Shown: positions 25,285 through 35,031 of the stretch, one piece after another
Layout of the letters: every line of letters begins with the position of its first letter
How positions within the stretch are numbered: the first letter of the stretch is position 1
Assembly (NCBI GenBank): GCA_003134785.1
Contig: PLCN01000011.1
Coordinates: forward strand, 93,246-157,245
DNA: 64,000 bases
DNA from: Spartobacteria bacterium
GTDB taxonomy: Bacteria > Verrucomicrobiota > Verrucomicrobiia > Chthoniobacterales > UBA10450
Direction: 5' to 3'
The notes under the pieces: generated by a model
What the model was told of the DNA's origin: nothing
Seen by the model: the letters and a program-made list of their open reading frames with translations, nothing else
Database searches by the model: none
Translations under genes and position numbers: made by a program

Positions 25285-25406
25285 GCGCAGGCTGCCAGCC
25301 TGCTCGTCTCGGCAGCTTGCCGAGACGTCTGGGCTCGTTAAATCGCCCGAGCGCTCGTTAGGTGCGGCCGGCAAGCTGCCGGCTGCTGCAGGCTGGCCGC
25401 CTGCGC
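25285..25406. repeat. Composite nested inverted repeat
   Basis: The outer arms 25285-25303 (GCGCAGGCTGCCAGCCTGC) and 25388-25406 pair with one mismatch; inside lie a second perfect hairpin, GTCTCGGCAGC...GAGAC (25306-25326), and a GCCGGCAAGCTGCCGGC palindrome. It fills the gap between divergent hydrolase and permease genes. Likely an intergenic repeat element with strong cruciform potential. Confidence 0.7.
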
Positions 25407-25487
25407 TCCCCGGAAAAGAAAGAAGAAACCGCCGCGACGCGTTAGATTTCTGAATCCAATCATGGTAGCGATGGCATCTCATCCCAT

Positions 25488-28076
25488 ATGGTCCATGACA
25501 TAAAGTTCGCGCTCCGGCAGCTGTGGAAGGCTCCGGGATTCACCATCGCGGCTGTGATCGTTCTCGCGCTCGGCATTGGCGCGAATACCGCCGTCTTCAG
25601 TCTCGTGCACACAATGTTGTTCGCGCCGCCCGGCTATGCGCGGCCTAACGAAGTCGTGCAGGTCTTTTCGCAGGACAAGAAGAATCCAAAAACCTTCCGC
25701 GGGTTTTCGTATCCGACCTATCGCGATATCCGGGAACAAAACAGCGTCTTTACCGAGGTGATGGCCTACAACCTGGCCATGATCGGCCTCGGGCAAAAAG
25801 GCGACACCCGCCGCGCGTTCGCGGCCACGGTGACCTCGAATTATTTCTCCGTGCTCGGCGTTCCGCTCGCCCAGGGTCGCGCCTTTTCGGCGGAAGAGGA
25901 AACTCCCGGCCACGCTGCGCCGGTGGCGATTGTCAGTTATGGTTACTGGGCGAAGCACTCCTTCGATCCGGCATTGCTCGGCTCGCCCTTGCTTATCAAC
26001 GGCCACCCCTTCACGATCGTCGGGATCGCGCCGCGAGGATTCACCGGCCTGATGCAGGTGATCTCGCCTGAAGTGTGGCTGCCGCTCGGAGTTTACGATC
26101 AGGTGGCAAACGATTTTGCGAGCGAGAACACCACGAAGCTGGGCGACCGCGCCGGACACCAACTTCTTATTGTCGGACGGCTAAAACCGGGACTGACAGC
26201 CGCGACCGCGGAGCCTTCATTAAAGGGGTTGGCGGCCAATTTGGAAAAAGCATTCCCAGTCGAGCAGAAGGATCAAACCTTCCAGACGACGCCGATCTCG
26301 CGCTTTTCCACCAGCACCAGTCCGTCGGGTGAAGGCGGAATATCGAAGCTCGCACCGATGCTTCTCGGCATGTCAATCGTGGTTCTGCTGGTGGCATGTC
26401 TCAACCTCGCGAACATGTTGCTGGCGCGGGGCACCGCCCGTCGCAAAGAAATTGCGATTCGTCTCGCGCTCGGCGGCAGCCGTGGCCGCATCGTCCGCCA
26501 GCTTCTCACCGAAGGGCTGGTCCTGTCCCTTCTCGGGGGCGCCTGCGGACTCGTTCTCGGCCTTTGGTCGTCCGATCTTCTCGTGACATCGCTGGGGAAA
26601 ATGCTCCCGCTCGACATAACCTGGCTGGGCGGACCGAATGCCGCCATTCTGGCCGCGACTTTCGGTTTTTGCGTGCTCGGCACGATTGGTTTTGCGCTTG
26701 GGCCCGCGCTCAAACTTTCGCGCAGTGCTGTCGTGGCGGATCTGAAGGAACAAGCGGGTGAGGACGTAATCCGGCGCCGCTGGAAATTTCTGCCGCGCAA
26801 TCCGCTCGTCGTCGTCCAAATAGCGTTTTCACTCGCCCTGCTCACAGCGGCCGCGCTTTTCATCCGGGGTGCCGGCAAAGCCGCCTCGGTCGACACCGGT
26901 CTTCATCCGGGCGCAAGTTTTCTCATCGAAACCGACGCGAGCCTGGCCGGTTACGAACCGAAACGCGGGCAGGAACTCTATCGAAATCTGAACGAGCGGC
27001 TGGCTGCGTTGCCAGGGGTGGAGCGGACGAGCGTTTCCGCCACGATCCCTTTTGGAATGATCTCGCTGAGCAAAAATGTGCAGCGAGCCGGCTTGCAACC
27101 CGCACCCGATGCGAAGCCGGCCACGGCCGCCGAAGGTTTGGCCTTTAGCGCGGCTTGGAACAGCGTCGGTGCGGACTACTTCACCACGGTTGGATTGCCG
27201 ATCTTGCGCGGCCGCGCCTTTAATGAAGCCGAGGGGACGCAATCCGGTGGTGCGGCCGTGGCGATCATTGACGAAGTGCTCGCAAAAAAACTTTGGCCCG
27301 AGGGCGACGCGCTCGGACAATTTGTTCAATTTGCGAGTGACAAAGCGCCCAGCGCGAAAGGGAACGACTCCCGCGTGGGAATGAGCGAAGACCTTAGCGG
27401 TGAAATCAAACCCGGTGAAACCATCGAGATTGTTGGCGTTGTGCCCACCACGCGTCAGGGCCTTTTCGAAAGCGATTCGAACGGTGCAATCTACGTTCCG
27501 TTCGGTCGCGGCTTCCAAAGCAACGTTTCCTTCTTCGTCCGGTTTCGCACACTTGCTCCCGGCAGTGAGACCGCGACCGCCGACTTATTGCGACGCACCG
27601 TGCGCGAGGTCGACTCCGCACTCCCGATTCTTTCGCTCAAGACTTTTGCGCAACATCTCGACAGCAATTTCCAACTCTGGATCGTGCGCGCGGGCGCGGC
27701 GATGTTCTCCGTCTTCGGCGCACTCGCGCTAGGTCTTGCGGTCGTCGGGCTCTATGGCGTGAAGGCCTATTCGGTCGCGCGCCGCACCCGCGAGATCGGC
27801 ATTCGCATGGCGCTGGGCGCACAACGCGGCACGGTTCTGCGGATGTTTCTGCGGGAAGGTTCGGTCATGCTCGTTTGCGGACTCGTCCTTGGCTTGCTTC
27901 TGGCCGCGGGAACCGGAAAAATTCTGAGCGGAATGCTCTACGAAGTCGGCGCGCTGGATCCGGTCGCGTTCACGGTCGCGCCTGCTCTGCTTGCGGCCGC
28001 GGCGATTCTGGCGACGTGGCTTCCCGCCCGACGCGCCACGCGCATCAGCCCGATGGCGGCATTGCGCACTGAGTAG
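25488..28076 (+). CDS. ADOP-type (MacB-like) ABC transporter permease
   Basis: An 862-residue inner-membrane protein of the duplicated-permease group first noted in acidobacteria. It begins DIKFALRQLWKAPGFT and GIGANTAVFSLVH, has a large MacB-type periplasmic domain, a four-helix FtsX unit near 285-420 and a second half ending with FtsX helices (about 735-860) and ARRATRISPMAALRTE. No ATPase is encoded next to it, as usual for this orphan group; export of a macrolide-like or lipid substrate is conceivable but not shown. ATG start; unlike the copy at 49 kb it has no PadR regulator beside it. Confidence 0.9.
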   Translation: MVHDIKFALRQLWKAPGFTIAAVIVLALGIGANTAVFSLVHTMLFAPPGYARPNEVVQVFSQDKKNPKTFRGFSYPTYRDIREQNSVFTEVMAYNLAMIGLGQKGDTRRAFAATVTSNYFSVLGVPLAQGRAFSAEEETPGHAAPVAIVSYGYWAKHSFDPALLGSPLLINGHPFTIVGIAPRGFTGLMQVISPEVWLPLGVYDQVANDFASENTTKLGDRAGHQLLIVGRLKPGLTAATAEPSLKGLAANLEKAFPVEQKDQTFQTTPISRFSTSTSPSGEGGISKLAPMLLGMSIVVLLVACLNLANMLLARGTARRKEIAIRLALGGSRGRIVRQLLTEGLVLSLLGGACGLVLGLWSSDLLVTSLGKMLPLDITWLGGPNAAILAATFGFCVLGTIGFALGPALKLSRSAVVADLKEQAGEDVIRRRWKFLPRNPLVVVQIAFSLALLTAAALFIRGAGKAASVDTGLHPGASFLIETDASLAGYEPKRGQELYRNLNERLAALPGVERTSVSATIPFGMISLSKNVQRAGLQPAPDAKPATAAEGLAFSAAWNSVGADYFTTVGLPILRGRAFNEAEGTQSGGAAVAIIDEVLAKKLWPEGDALGQFVQFASDKAPSAKGNDSRVGMSEDLSGEIKPGETIEIVGVVPTTRQGLFESDSNGAIYVPFGRGFQSNVSFFVRFRTLAPGSETATADLLRRTVREVDSALPILSLKTFAQHLDSNFQLWIVRAGAAMFSVFGALALGLAVVGLYGVKAYSVARRTREIGIRMALGAQRGTVLRMFLREGSVMLVCGLVLGLLLAAGTGKILSGMLYEVGALDPVAFTVAPALLAAAAILATWLPARRATRISPMAALRTE

Positions 28077-28165
28077 GCATCGCCAAAAGCTCCGACAATT
28101 GCGCAGGTCTCTTCAGAGGGTCGATTTACCCGCTGAATAGGACAAGGGGTGGCACTTTTCTCGCT

Positions 28166-28834
28166 ATGTCTGGAAGGGCTGTGCGCTGCGCATCGTCCAT
28201 TCTCATTTTGGCTCTTGGCCTCGCTGCTGGATCCGCTCGGGCCCAGGTCGTAATCGAAGGCACCGTCACGCTGCCAAAACCGAGCTTCGATCGCGGGCTT
28301 AACCAGCGCTATTCGACCACCTCGGACGTGGCGATGGCCCCGACCAATCCGCCGGCGGCGGTGGTCTATCTCGAAGGCGATTTTCGTCCAAAGCCGACCG
28401 ACGTTCCAAAATCGCCGGCGCAAGTGGCGCAGAAGAACATCGCGTTCGCGCCCGATCTTCTGCCGGTCCTGGTCGGCACCGCAGTCGAGTTCCCGAACAT
28501 GGACGACACTTACCACAATGTTTTTTCCTACTCGAAGACGAAACGGTTCGACCTCGGCCGCTATCGCAAAGACGAAAAATCTACGACGGTCGTTTTCGAC
28601 AAACCGGGGGCGGTCACGATTCACTGCGAAATTCATGAGAGAATGCGCGGGACCATTCTCGTCCTCGAGACGCCGCATTTTCAGAAAACGGACACTGCGG
28701 GCCGATACCGTCTCGAACATCTCCCGGCCGGCAATTACGTGCTGAAAGCGTGGGTGGCCGGCGACGACATCCGTCAGCGTCCCGTGGAGTTGAAAACCGG
28801 CATGACTCTGCATGTCGATTTTCCAGCGAGGTAA
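28166..28834 (+). CDS. Exported cupredoxin-like protein with C-terminal carboxypeptidase-regulatory-like part
   Basis: A 222-residue protein with a signal peptide (about 1-26, ending SARAQ). The cupredoxin-like region carries a full set of type-1 copper ligands: His117 (DTYHNVF), Cys154, His157 and Met160 (HCEIHERM). The end (about 175-222; GRYRLEHLPAGNYVLKAWVAGD) looks like a regulatory-like beta domain. It resembles plastocyanin/'methylamine utilisation'-type proteins and may carry electrons or sense copper. Only 6 bases and no good start codon separate it from the histidine-kinase frame, so the three genes from here to 32330 are probably one operon. Confidence 0.82.
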   Translation: MSGRAVRCASSILILALGLAAGSARAQVVIEGTVTLPKPSFDRGLNQRYSTTSDVAMAPTNPPAAVVYLEGDFRPKPTDVPKSPAQVAQKNIAFAPDLLPVLVGTAVEFPNMDDTYHNVFSYSKTKRFDLGRYRKDEKSTTVVFDKPGAVTIHCEIHERMRGTILVLETPHFQKTDTAGRYRLEHLPAGNYVLKAWVAGDDIRQRPVELKTGMTLHVDFPAR

Positions 28835-28888
28835 CCACCCATTAATTTCAAATATAGTGTTACGGGAGCGCGCAGCTTCCGGGCGAAG

Positions 28889-31081
28889 TTGCTCTTAGCG
28901 ATGATGCTCGTGGTCCTCGCGGTGACGACTGCGACCGTCTACCTCGCGGAAAAAAATCGGCGCGCGAATCATCAGCTCCTGCTCGATGCGCAATTTCAAA
29001 ATCGCGTCCAATCGTTCCTGAAAATTCAGGAGGCGCAATCAGAGGTCATCACCGAGAAATGTCTCGCGCTTTCACATGCGGTCAGGCTCCGCGCGGCGCT
29101 CGAGGAACGAGACGTTGATGACTTGTATCGAAACGCGCTGACGGAACTCGAAGGAATATTGGACCGCTCCGGCACGTCGACCGAGTCCACACCCGACGGC
29201 ATGCGCGCGTCGTTCTTTCGGTTCCTGGATGCGGACGGCCTCGTCTTGTCGCCTGAAAATCTTCCGGTCGGGATGACGGACCAGACGTCAATTCAGGAGG
29301 CGCTGTCCAGCATGGGCAAAGTGCTGCGCGAAGAGGATGATCAGGCGGTCGGCTTCATCGCTCTCGCTCGCGGAAATCGGCCCTCGGCTTTGTGCAAAGT
29401 GGTGCTGACAAAAATTCGCGATCGGTCCGGTAAGAGTTTGGGCGCGCTGGTGGTCGGCTTCCCCGTCAGCCATCTCGAGGACACGGAAAGCGATCGCGCG
29501 GGCGCGATCAAGAGCGGCATCTGGCTTAGCCCGCGCCTCTACATCGACACTTTGACCTCGGCAGACCGGCGTCTCGTGGGTGAACGGGTCCGCGTAGCGT
29601 CCATCACGGAAACCGCCGGGCATTTTCCGATCGAGCTCGAAAGCGGTCCGCATCTTCTTTATTTCAAAGCGCTCGATCCGGAAACGCAATTCGCGCCGGC
29701 TTATCAGGTCTGCCTCTATCCTCTGGTCACATCGATTCGCGAGGAACAGGCGCTGCGCTGGAAAATCATCGCCTTCGGGTTCGTCGTTCTTTCCTTCGGG
29801 TTTGCGGCCAGTTTGTTCGTGGCCAAAGGGCTGGCCAAGCCGGTCGAGAAAATCGTGGCCGGTTCGGTGGAGAATCTGACCCGCCGCAAGCAGGCGGAAG
29901 ATGATTTGCGGGAGAGCAATCGGGAGCTGGAGAAAGCGCTCGCCGAATTGAAGGCCACGCAACAACAGGTCATTCAGCAGGAGCGTCTCAGCGCCATCGG
30001 ACAAATGGCCAGCGGCATCGCCCACGATTTCAACAATACGCTCACGCCGATTTTGGGATTCTCGGAGTTGCTCCTGGAAAATGACGCGTTGCTCGATAAC
30101 AAGAAAGAGACGCGCCGCTGCCTCGAAATGCTGCGCACTTCGGCCAAGGACGCCGCCAACGTCGTCAGCCGTCTCCGCGAATTTTATCGCCCCGCCGACA
30201 CGGATGAGGAATTTCCCGTTGTCGATCTGGCCAAGATCGTCCAACAAGCCGTTTCATTGACCGAACCGAAGTGGCGCAGCCAGACGCAGGCGAGAGGATT
30301 AACTGTCGAGGTCATCGCGGTAGCGAAAGCGTCTCCCTTTGTCGCCGGCCAGGAATCCGCGCTGCGCGAGGTGCTGACCAATCTCATTTTCAACGCCGTT
30401 GATGCGATGCCGGCAGGCGGCCGCATTTCACTCGAGACCTCGGCCGAAGGCGACGACGCCGTCATTCGCGTCCGCGATACCGGGACCGGCATGACGGAAA
30501 GTGTCCGCCAGCGTTGCCTCGAGCCGTTCTTCTCCACGAAAGGCGAGCGCGGCACCGGGCTCGGGCTTTCCATGGTTTACGGCATCGTCGAGCGGCATCG
30601 CGGCAAATTGGAAATTGAATCCACCGCGGGGGAGGGGACCACCTTCATCATTCGGCTGCCGCAGGCGGAATCTTCGCCGCTCCAAGCCGCGATCATTCCG
30701 GGCCTGAGATCGAAGTCGTCGCTGAATGTTCTCGTGGTGGATGACGAACCTCGCGTCCTCGAGGTGGTTTCGGCTTATCTGCGCTGCGACGGACATTCCG
30801 TTTCCACCGCGTCGAGTGGTCGTGAGGCTCTGGAGAAATTTCGGCGGAACCAGTTCGATCTCGTCGTTCTCGATCGCGTCATGCCCGAGATGACGGGTGA
30901 TCAAACGGCGCGTTTTATCAAACAACTGAATCAGGACATCCCGGTCATCATGCTCACGGGCTTCGGCGCTTTGATCGAAGTTACGGGATCACAACCGGAA
31001 GCCGTCGATGTCGTCCTCAGCAAACCGGTCACGCTCGACGCGTTGCGCCAGACCATCGGCAAACTTCTCCATGCGGCGTAA
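28889..31081 (+). CDS. Membrane-bound hybrid histidine kinase with C-terminal receiver domain
   Basis: A protein of about 730 residues: membrane helix at the N-terminus, an extracytoplasmic sensor region (about 25-285), second helix IIAFGFVVLSFGFAASLFV, coiled coil, HisKA box with phospho-acceptor His in GIAHDFNN, HATPase domain (NLIFNAVDAMPAGG, GTGLGLSMVYGIVERH), and a receiver (LNVLVVDDEP, phospho-Asp in LVVLDRVMP). Start is uncertain: TTG at 28889 is the first usual codon, yet coding-like sequence with a basic RSFRAKLL motif continues upstream to an ATT at 28841, just after the previous stop. No DNA-binding regulator is nearby; signalling probably targets one elsewhere. Confidence 0.9.
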   Translation: MLLAMMLVVLAVTTATVYLAEKNRRANHQLLLDAQFQNRVQSFLKIQEAQSEVITEKCLALSHAVRLRAALEERDVDDLYRNALTELEGILDRSGTSTESTPDGMRASFFRFLDADGLVLSPENLPVGMTDQTSIQEALSSMGKVLREEDDQAVGFIALARGNRPSALCKVVLTKIRDRSGKSLGALVVGFPVSHLEDTESDRAGAIKSGIWLSPRLYIDTLTSADRRLVGERVRVASITETAGHFPIELESGPHLLYFKALDPETQFAPAYQVCLYPLVTSIREEQALRWKIIAFGFVVLSFGFAASLFVAKGLAKPVEKIVAGSVENLTRRKQAEDDLRESNRELEKALAELKATQQQVIQQERLSAIGQMASGIAHDFNNTLTPILGFSELLLENDALLDNKKETRRCLEMLRTSAKDAANVVSRLREFYRPADTDEEFPVVDLAKIVQQAVSLTEPKWRSQTQARGLTVEVIAVAKASPFVAGQESALREVLTNLIFNAVDAMPAGGRISLETSAEGDDAVIRVRDTGTGMTESVRQRCLEPFFSTKGERGTGLGLSMVYGIVERHRGKLEIESTAGEGTTFIIRLPQAESSPLQAAIIPGLRSKSSLNVLVVDDEPRVLEVVSAYLRCDGHSVSTASSGREALEKFRRNQFDLVVLDRVMPEMTGDQTARFIKQLNQDIPVIMLTGFGALIEVTGSQPEAVDVVLSKPVTLDALRQTIGKLLHAA

Positions 31082-32330
31082 TTCTGCCATCTTCGTTCGC
31101 CTCTTCCGCTGGCCCGCGCCGATCCTTGCCTTAATTCTGACGAGCTGCGTCATCGCCCGCGCTGATTCCATCGAAAAAATTCACGACGCGCTTTCCGTAA
31201 GTGATCCGCAGAATCGTTTTAATCTGCAGTTCAGCGGACTGGTCGATCTTGAAGGCTATTTCATCGATCAACCCACAGCCGCCCTCATTTTCAGCGAAAG
31301 GAATTTTCTCTTTAATCCGCGACTGACTTTGTTCGTCGATGCTCAGATCGGGACGAAGATATACGTCTTCGCCCAAACACGCGTGGACCGCGGCTTCGAT
31401 CCGAGCGACGACGGCGCCCAGATCAGGTTGGATGAGTATTTTGTCCGCTACAGTCCGGCGAAGACAGTCAACGTTCAGATCGGACAATTCGCCACCGTCG
31501 TCGGCAACTGGGTCTCGCGGCATGACTCATGGCAAAACCCGTTCATCAATGCGCCGTTGCCTTACGAAAATCTGACCGGCCTTTGGGACACCGGTGCGCC
31601 GGACGACGCCGACGACGTTCTGGAATGGGGCCACGTCGGGGAATACGACAACGGCGACTACTCCGACAAGTACGCGCGCATCCCGATCATCTGGGGACCG
31701 AGCTACGCCAGCGGGATCGCGGTCTCCGGTTCTGTCGGTCGATTCGATTACGCCGCGGAAATGAAAAACGCGGCGCTCGCCTCGCGACCTGATTCCTGGA
31801 GCATCACTCAAACCGGTTTCGAATATCCCACGTTCAACAGCCGCGTCGGATTTCGTCCGAATGAAATGTGGAACGTCGGCTTTTCCACCAGCGCCGGTCC
31901 CTATCTCGTCTCCGAAGCCGCGCCGAGTCTGCCGGTCGGCCGGAACATCGGCGACTATCGTGAGTTCGTGCTGGCGCAGGATCTTGCCTTCGCCTGGCAT
32001 CATGTCCAATTGTGGGCGGAGTTTTTCGAGACACGCTTTCAGGTGCCTCGCATCGGCAATGCCGATGTTTTTTCCTACTACTTCGAGGCGAAATACAAAA
32101 TCACTCCGCAACTTTTCGGGGCGTTGCGCTGGAACCAGCAGATTTTCGGAACCATTCGCGATGAGGATGAACGCACGAAATGGGGCAATGATATCTGGCG
32201 GATCGACGCCGCGCTCGGCTATCGTTTCACCGATTACTTACAGGGGAAGGTGCAATACAGTTTCAGCCATCAAGGCTCTTCTCCGGAAGCCGGACACCTG
32301 GTTGGCGTTCAGCTCACGGTGAAGTTCTAG
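31071..32330 (+). CDS. Outer-membrane porin-like beta-barrel protein
   Basis: A 419-residue exported protein with an N-terminal signal segment (PAPILALILTSCVIARADS) and a beta-barrel-like body of alternating aromatic strands (FNLQFSGLVDLEGYFI, LTLFVDAQIGTKIYVFAQT), ending in VQLTVKF with the C-terminal Phe typical of outer-membrane barrels. It resembles phosphate-selective porin O/P types in style, though the substrate is unknown. ATG at 31071 is used; it overlaps the kinase gene by 11 bases, so translation is likely coupled. Confidence 0.75.
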   Translation: MRRNSAIFVRLFRWPAPILALILTSCVIARADSIEKIHDALSVSDPQNRFNLQFSGLVDLEGYFIDQPTAALIFSERNFLFNPRLTLFVDAQIGTKIYVFAQTRVDRGFDPSDDGAQIRLDEYFVRYSPAKTVNVQIGQFATVVGNWVSRHDSWQNPFINAPLPYENLTGLWDTGAPDDADDVLEWGHVGEYDNGDYSDKYARIPIIWGPSYASGIAVSGSVGRFDYAAEMKNAALASRPDSWSITQTGFEYPTFNSRVGFRPNEMWNVGFSTSAGPYLVSEAAPSLPVGRNIGDYREFVLAQDLAFAWHHVQLWAEFFETRFQVPRIGNADVFSYYFEAKYKITPQLFGALRWNQQIFGTIRDEDERTKWGNDIWRIDAALGYRFTDYLQGKVQYSFSHQGSSPEAGHLVGVQLTVKF

Positions 32331-32353
32331 CGAAGAGGCGATGCTGCCGGGAA

Positions 32354-33268
32354 CTAACGCGGACCCGATTGCATGATGGCCTTTCGAATCGGAGCGAGCG
32401 GCGCTCGGTCGTTGAATTCAACCTTGCCATTCCGGCGCACGATCCCGAGCTCGCTCCACAACGCTGGCAGATCGACCGGCGCGGGCGCGGCTTTCATTTT
32501 ATCGTAAAGCTCGCGCAACACCGTGACGCCCGTTGCGCGATCGCCGATCTCGATCGTCCGCGCGAGCGGCCAATCCGACTCAATTGTTCCGCCGGCCTTG
32601 AGAATGGCACGGAGCGCGTCTTCGAGACCTTTCTTGTTTCCGGTGCGCTTGCGGATTTCGATATCGGCCAGGAAACAAAAGAGCGCTCCGCCCCAATACG
32701 TCCGGCCCCAGGTCGGCGTGAAATCGAGACCGCGATCGCCGGACTGCGGCAATCCTTGCGGGAGCCCTTCGACCAGATCGCCCCAAACTTTCTCGGCGGT
32801 CAATGCGCCGGCCCGAACGCGCGCGATCGGCTCGACGTAGGTCGCCGAGCCTTCTTCGATCCAATGGTGTTCTTCGGGCACGGAGGGAAACGCCAGGTGC
32901 ACCATCTCATGCGTGAGCACCCAGTCCTCGTTGAAATCTGAAGCCGTGCTTGATTGGCCGACTGCAATCGAAATCGCCGGGCCGTCCCAACCCGTCGTTC
33001 GACCACCGCGCACGCCGCGGCCGTCGTAAAATCGAATCCGCAATCGCAAATTCGGAACCGGAAATTTCTCGTAGTAAACCGTGACCGCGCGCGCAGATGA
33101 CGAGACCCATTCGAGCACGAGCTTACGCAACGGGTCTGCGGGAGCCGCTGAGAAATCGACGTCGATCCTGCCGCCGTCGATCTGTAGTTGAGCGTTATCT
33201 TGAGCGACAATGCCGGATGCAAACGACAGCAATGTCATCGCGAAAATGAGCGGGAAGAGCCGCATCAT
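32354..33268 (-). CDS. Exported metallopeptidase-like protein (HExxH type), last gene of the bufferin operon
   Basis: A 304-residue protein with a signal peptide (about 1-22, ending SGIVAQ). The zinc motif HEMVH (near 120) and a downstream WIEEGSATYVE glutamate fit a gluzincin of the peptidase MA-like type. Its ATG overlaps the stop of the DUF255 gene (ATGA), so it belongs to the six-gene operon that begins with the Cys-rich precursor at 37632. It could mature the exported peptide or act on another envelope protein; neither is shown. Confidence 0.75.
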   Translation of the reverse strand: MMRLFPLIFAMTLLSFASGIVAQDNAQLQIDGGRIDVDFSAAPADPLRKLVLEWVSSSARAVTVYYEKFPVPNLRLRIRFYDGRGVRGGRTTGWDGPAISIAVGQSSTASDFNEDWVLTHEMVHLAFPSVPEEHHWIEEGSATYVEPIARVRAGALTAEKVWGDLVEGLPQGLPQSGDRGLDFTPTWGRTYWGGALFCFLADIEIRKRTGNKKGLEDALRAILKAGGTIESDWPLARTIEIGDRATGVTVLRELYDKMKAAPAPVDLPALWSELGIVRRNGKVEFNDRAPLAPIRKAIMQSGPR

Positions 33269-35025
33269 TTTTTCGTCGCGAGGATCGAGATTCTTGCCGG
33301 ATCAAAAATCGGCGCGGAGCATCTGCGATCCGTACAGATAAACGCGCCTGCTTTCTCGAATTTTGGATACTGCACATCTGGATTCGGCATTGCGCCTTCG
33401 CGCTCGTCCCACCATTCGACGCGTTTGTAGCTCGCCGGCAAGATGATTGCCGCCATGAAAAGCGAACGCGCCGCAGGATCGTCCTTCTTGCCGACAACCG
33501 TGACGTGCAGCGGCGGCGCACCCAGTTCCTGGTCGGCCAGCAGAATTCCGCCGACCGCATAGCCATGATGTTCGCCAATCGCGGGCGCGGCGAGATAGTG
33601 CATCGCATGCTGCGCGGCCTTCTCGTAGACCTCCTTGCCGGTATAGTGGCGAAGGAGATTCATCGTGCGGGCGACTGCAACATTTTCGTCCACTTGAGGT
33701 CTTGGTTTCAGGGTTCCGGCCAGCGGTTGCACGAATGCACTGTAGCCGATGTCGCTCTTGAATTTCGTTTCGACGAACTGCGCCGCGTTCTCCGCGCGAC
33801 GCAACCATTTCCGATCGGCCGTCACCGCATACAGTTTCAAAAATGCGCGTCCCATATAAACGGAATCGCCGAGGTAAGGTCCGCCGGCGTCTTGGGCGTC
33901 GTGTCGGAATCCGTCGCCCGGAAGCGAGCGATTTGCGATGACCCACTCGGCCGCGCGCATTGCATCGGCTAGCGCGCTCTCATCGCCGGCAACGCCGTAA
34001 AGCGTCGCGAGCGCGTTGATCGCCCAGCCGTTTTCACGGGCGTAAATATGCTGGTCGATGCGCGGGATGCCGCGCTTGCGCCGATCTGCGTCGGAAAGCG
34101 CGAAGTATTCGGCGGAATGTTCGCCCTGCACGAGATCGGCATCCTGACTCGTATAGAAAGCGCCGTCGGGGCTAGTCAGGAAGTTGCGCAGATAATCGCG
34201 AATCTTTTTCGCAGCGTCGAGATACGCCGGATCTTTCCCGAGTGCGTAAGCTTGCGCATAGCTTCGCAAATTCTCCGACTGCATCTGCATGATCTTTTCG
34301 AAATGCGGATGTTTCCAGTCGCCGTCAGTCGAGTATTGATAAACACCGCCCCAGACCGGATCGATCAACTGGCGTTGCGCCTCGAGCGTTTCGTGCGCCA
34401 TGCGCTCCAGCTCGTGATCGCCGCGCATCGCTTCGCTCAGGCAAAACTCGATGATGTCCCAGTCGAGAAACTTTTGCACCGTGCCCCATCCGCGGTTTTT
34501 CGGATCGTAATTGTCGCGTAAAATCCTGCGCAGCTTTTCCCGCTGCTCCGGCTTCAAGCCCCCGTCGCTGGCTTGCTCGAGCAGCGGTTCCCCCGCCACA
34601 ATCGACGGGCCGGGGGACGGATCGTCGATGATCGCCTGGAGCATCGAAGCCATCGGCTTTGGCGGGATGTAGCCCTGACGTTTGACGATCTCGCTGCCGT
34701 CGGAGTTGAACACGACCGTAGCCGGCCATCCGTAATCTTCGTAGCGATTCGAGAGATCGGGGCGCGCATCCTGGTCCACCCGCACCGCGATGTAGCGTTG
34801 TTTTATCAACGCGATCACTTTCGGATCGCGATACGTGATCTCCTCCATCACGTGGCACCAGTGACACCAGACCGCGCCGAGATCGAGCAAGACGAAGCGA
34901 TGCTCCTTTTGCGCTTTTTCGAAGATGGAATCCGACCACGGCTGCCAGTCGATCTTTGCTGGTTCGCCGGCGCGTGCGACCGCGCAGAGGAAAAACAAAA
35001 ACGCGGCCGCGCGAAACTTTTTCAA
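33265..35025 (-). CDS. Exported thioredoxin-domain protein, DUF255/YyaL family
   Basis: A 586-residue protein with a signal peptide (about 1-20; FLFFLCAVARAG). The thioredoxin-like domain (about 25-140) holds the DUF255 signature GAVWCHWCHVME; the rest is an alpha-helical (alpha/alpha)6-like domain as in YyaL/SPATA20 proteins, including YTSQDADLVQGEHSAEYF. Most YyaL proteins are cytoplasmic, so export is unusual. TTG start at 35025, 6 bases after the DoxX stop; stop overlaps the peptidase gene. Possible roles are disulfide or thiol handling of the exported Cys-rich peptide. Confidence 0.85.
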   Translation of the reverse strand: MKKFRAAAFLFFLCAVARAGEPAKIDWQPWSDSIFEKAQKEHRFVLLDLGAVWCHWCHVMEEITYRDPKVIALIKQRYIAVRVDQDARPDLSNRYEDYGWPATVVFNSDGSEIVKRQGYIPPKPMASMLQAIIDDPSPGPSIVAGEPLLEQASDGGLKPEQREKLRRILRDNYDPKNRGWGTVQKFLDWDIIEFCLSEAMRGDHELERMAHETLEAQRQLIDPVWGGVYQYSTDGDWKHPHFEKIMQMQSENLRSYAQAYALGKDPAYLDAAKKIRDYLRNFLTSPDGAFYTSQDADLVQGEHSAEYFALSDADRRKRGIPRIDQHIYARENGWAINALATLYGVAGDESALADAMRAAEWVIANRSLPGDGFRHDAQDAGGPYLGDSVYMGRAFLKLYAVTADRKWLRRAENAAQFVETKFKSDIGYSAFVQPLAGTLKPRPQVDENVAVARTMNLLRHYTGKEVYEKAAQHAMHYLAAPAIGEHHGYAVGGILLADQELGAPPLHVTVVGKKDDPAARSLFMAAIILPASYKRVEWWDEREGAMPNPDVQYPKFEKAGAFICTDRRCSAPIFDPARISILATKK

Positions 35026-35031
35026 TTCGAC

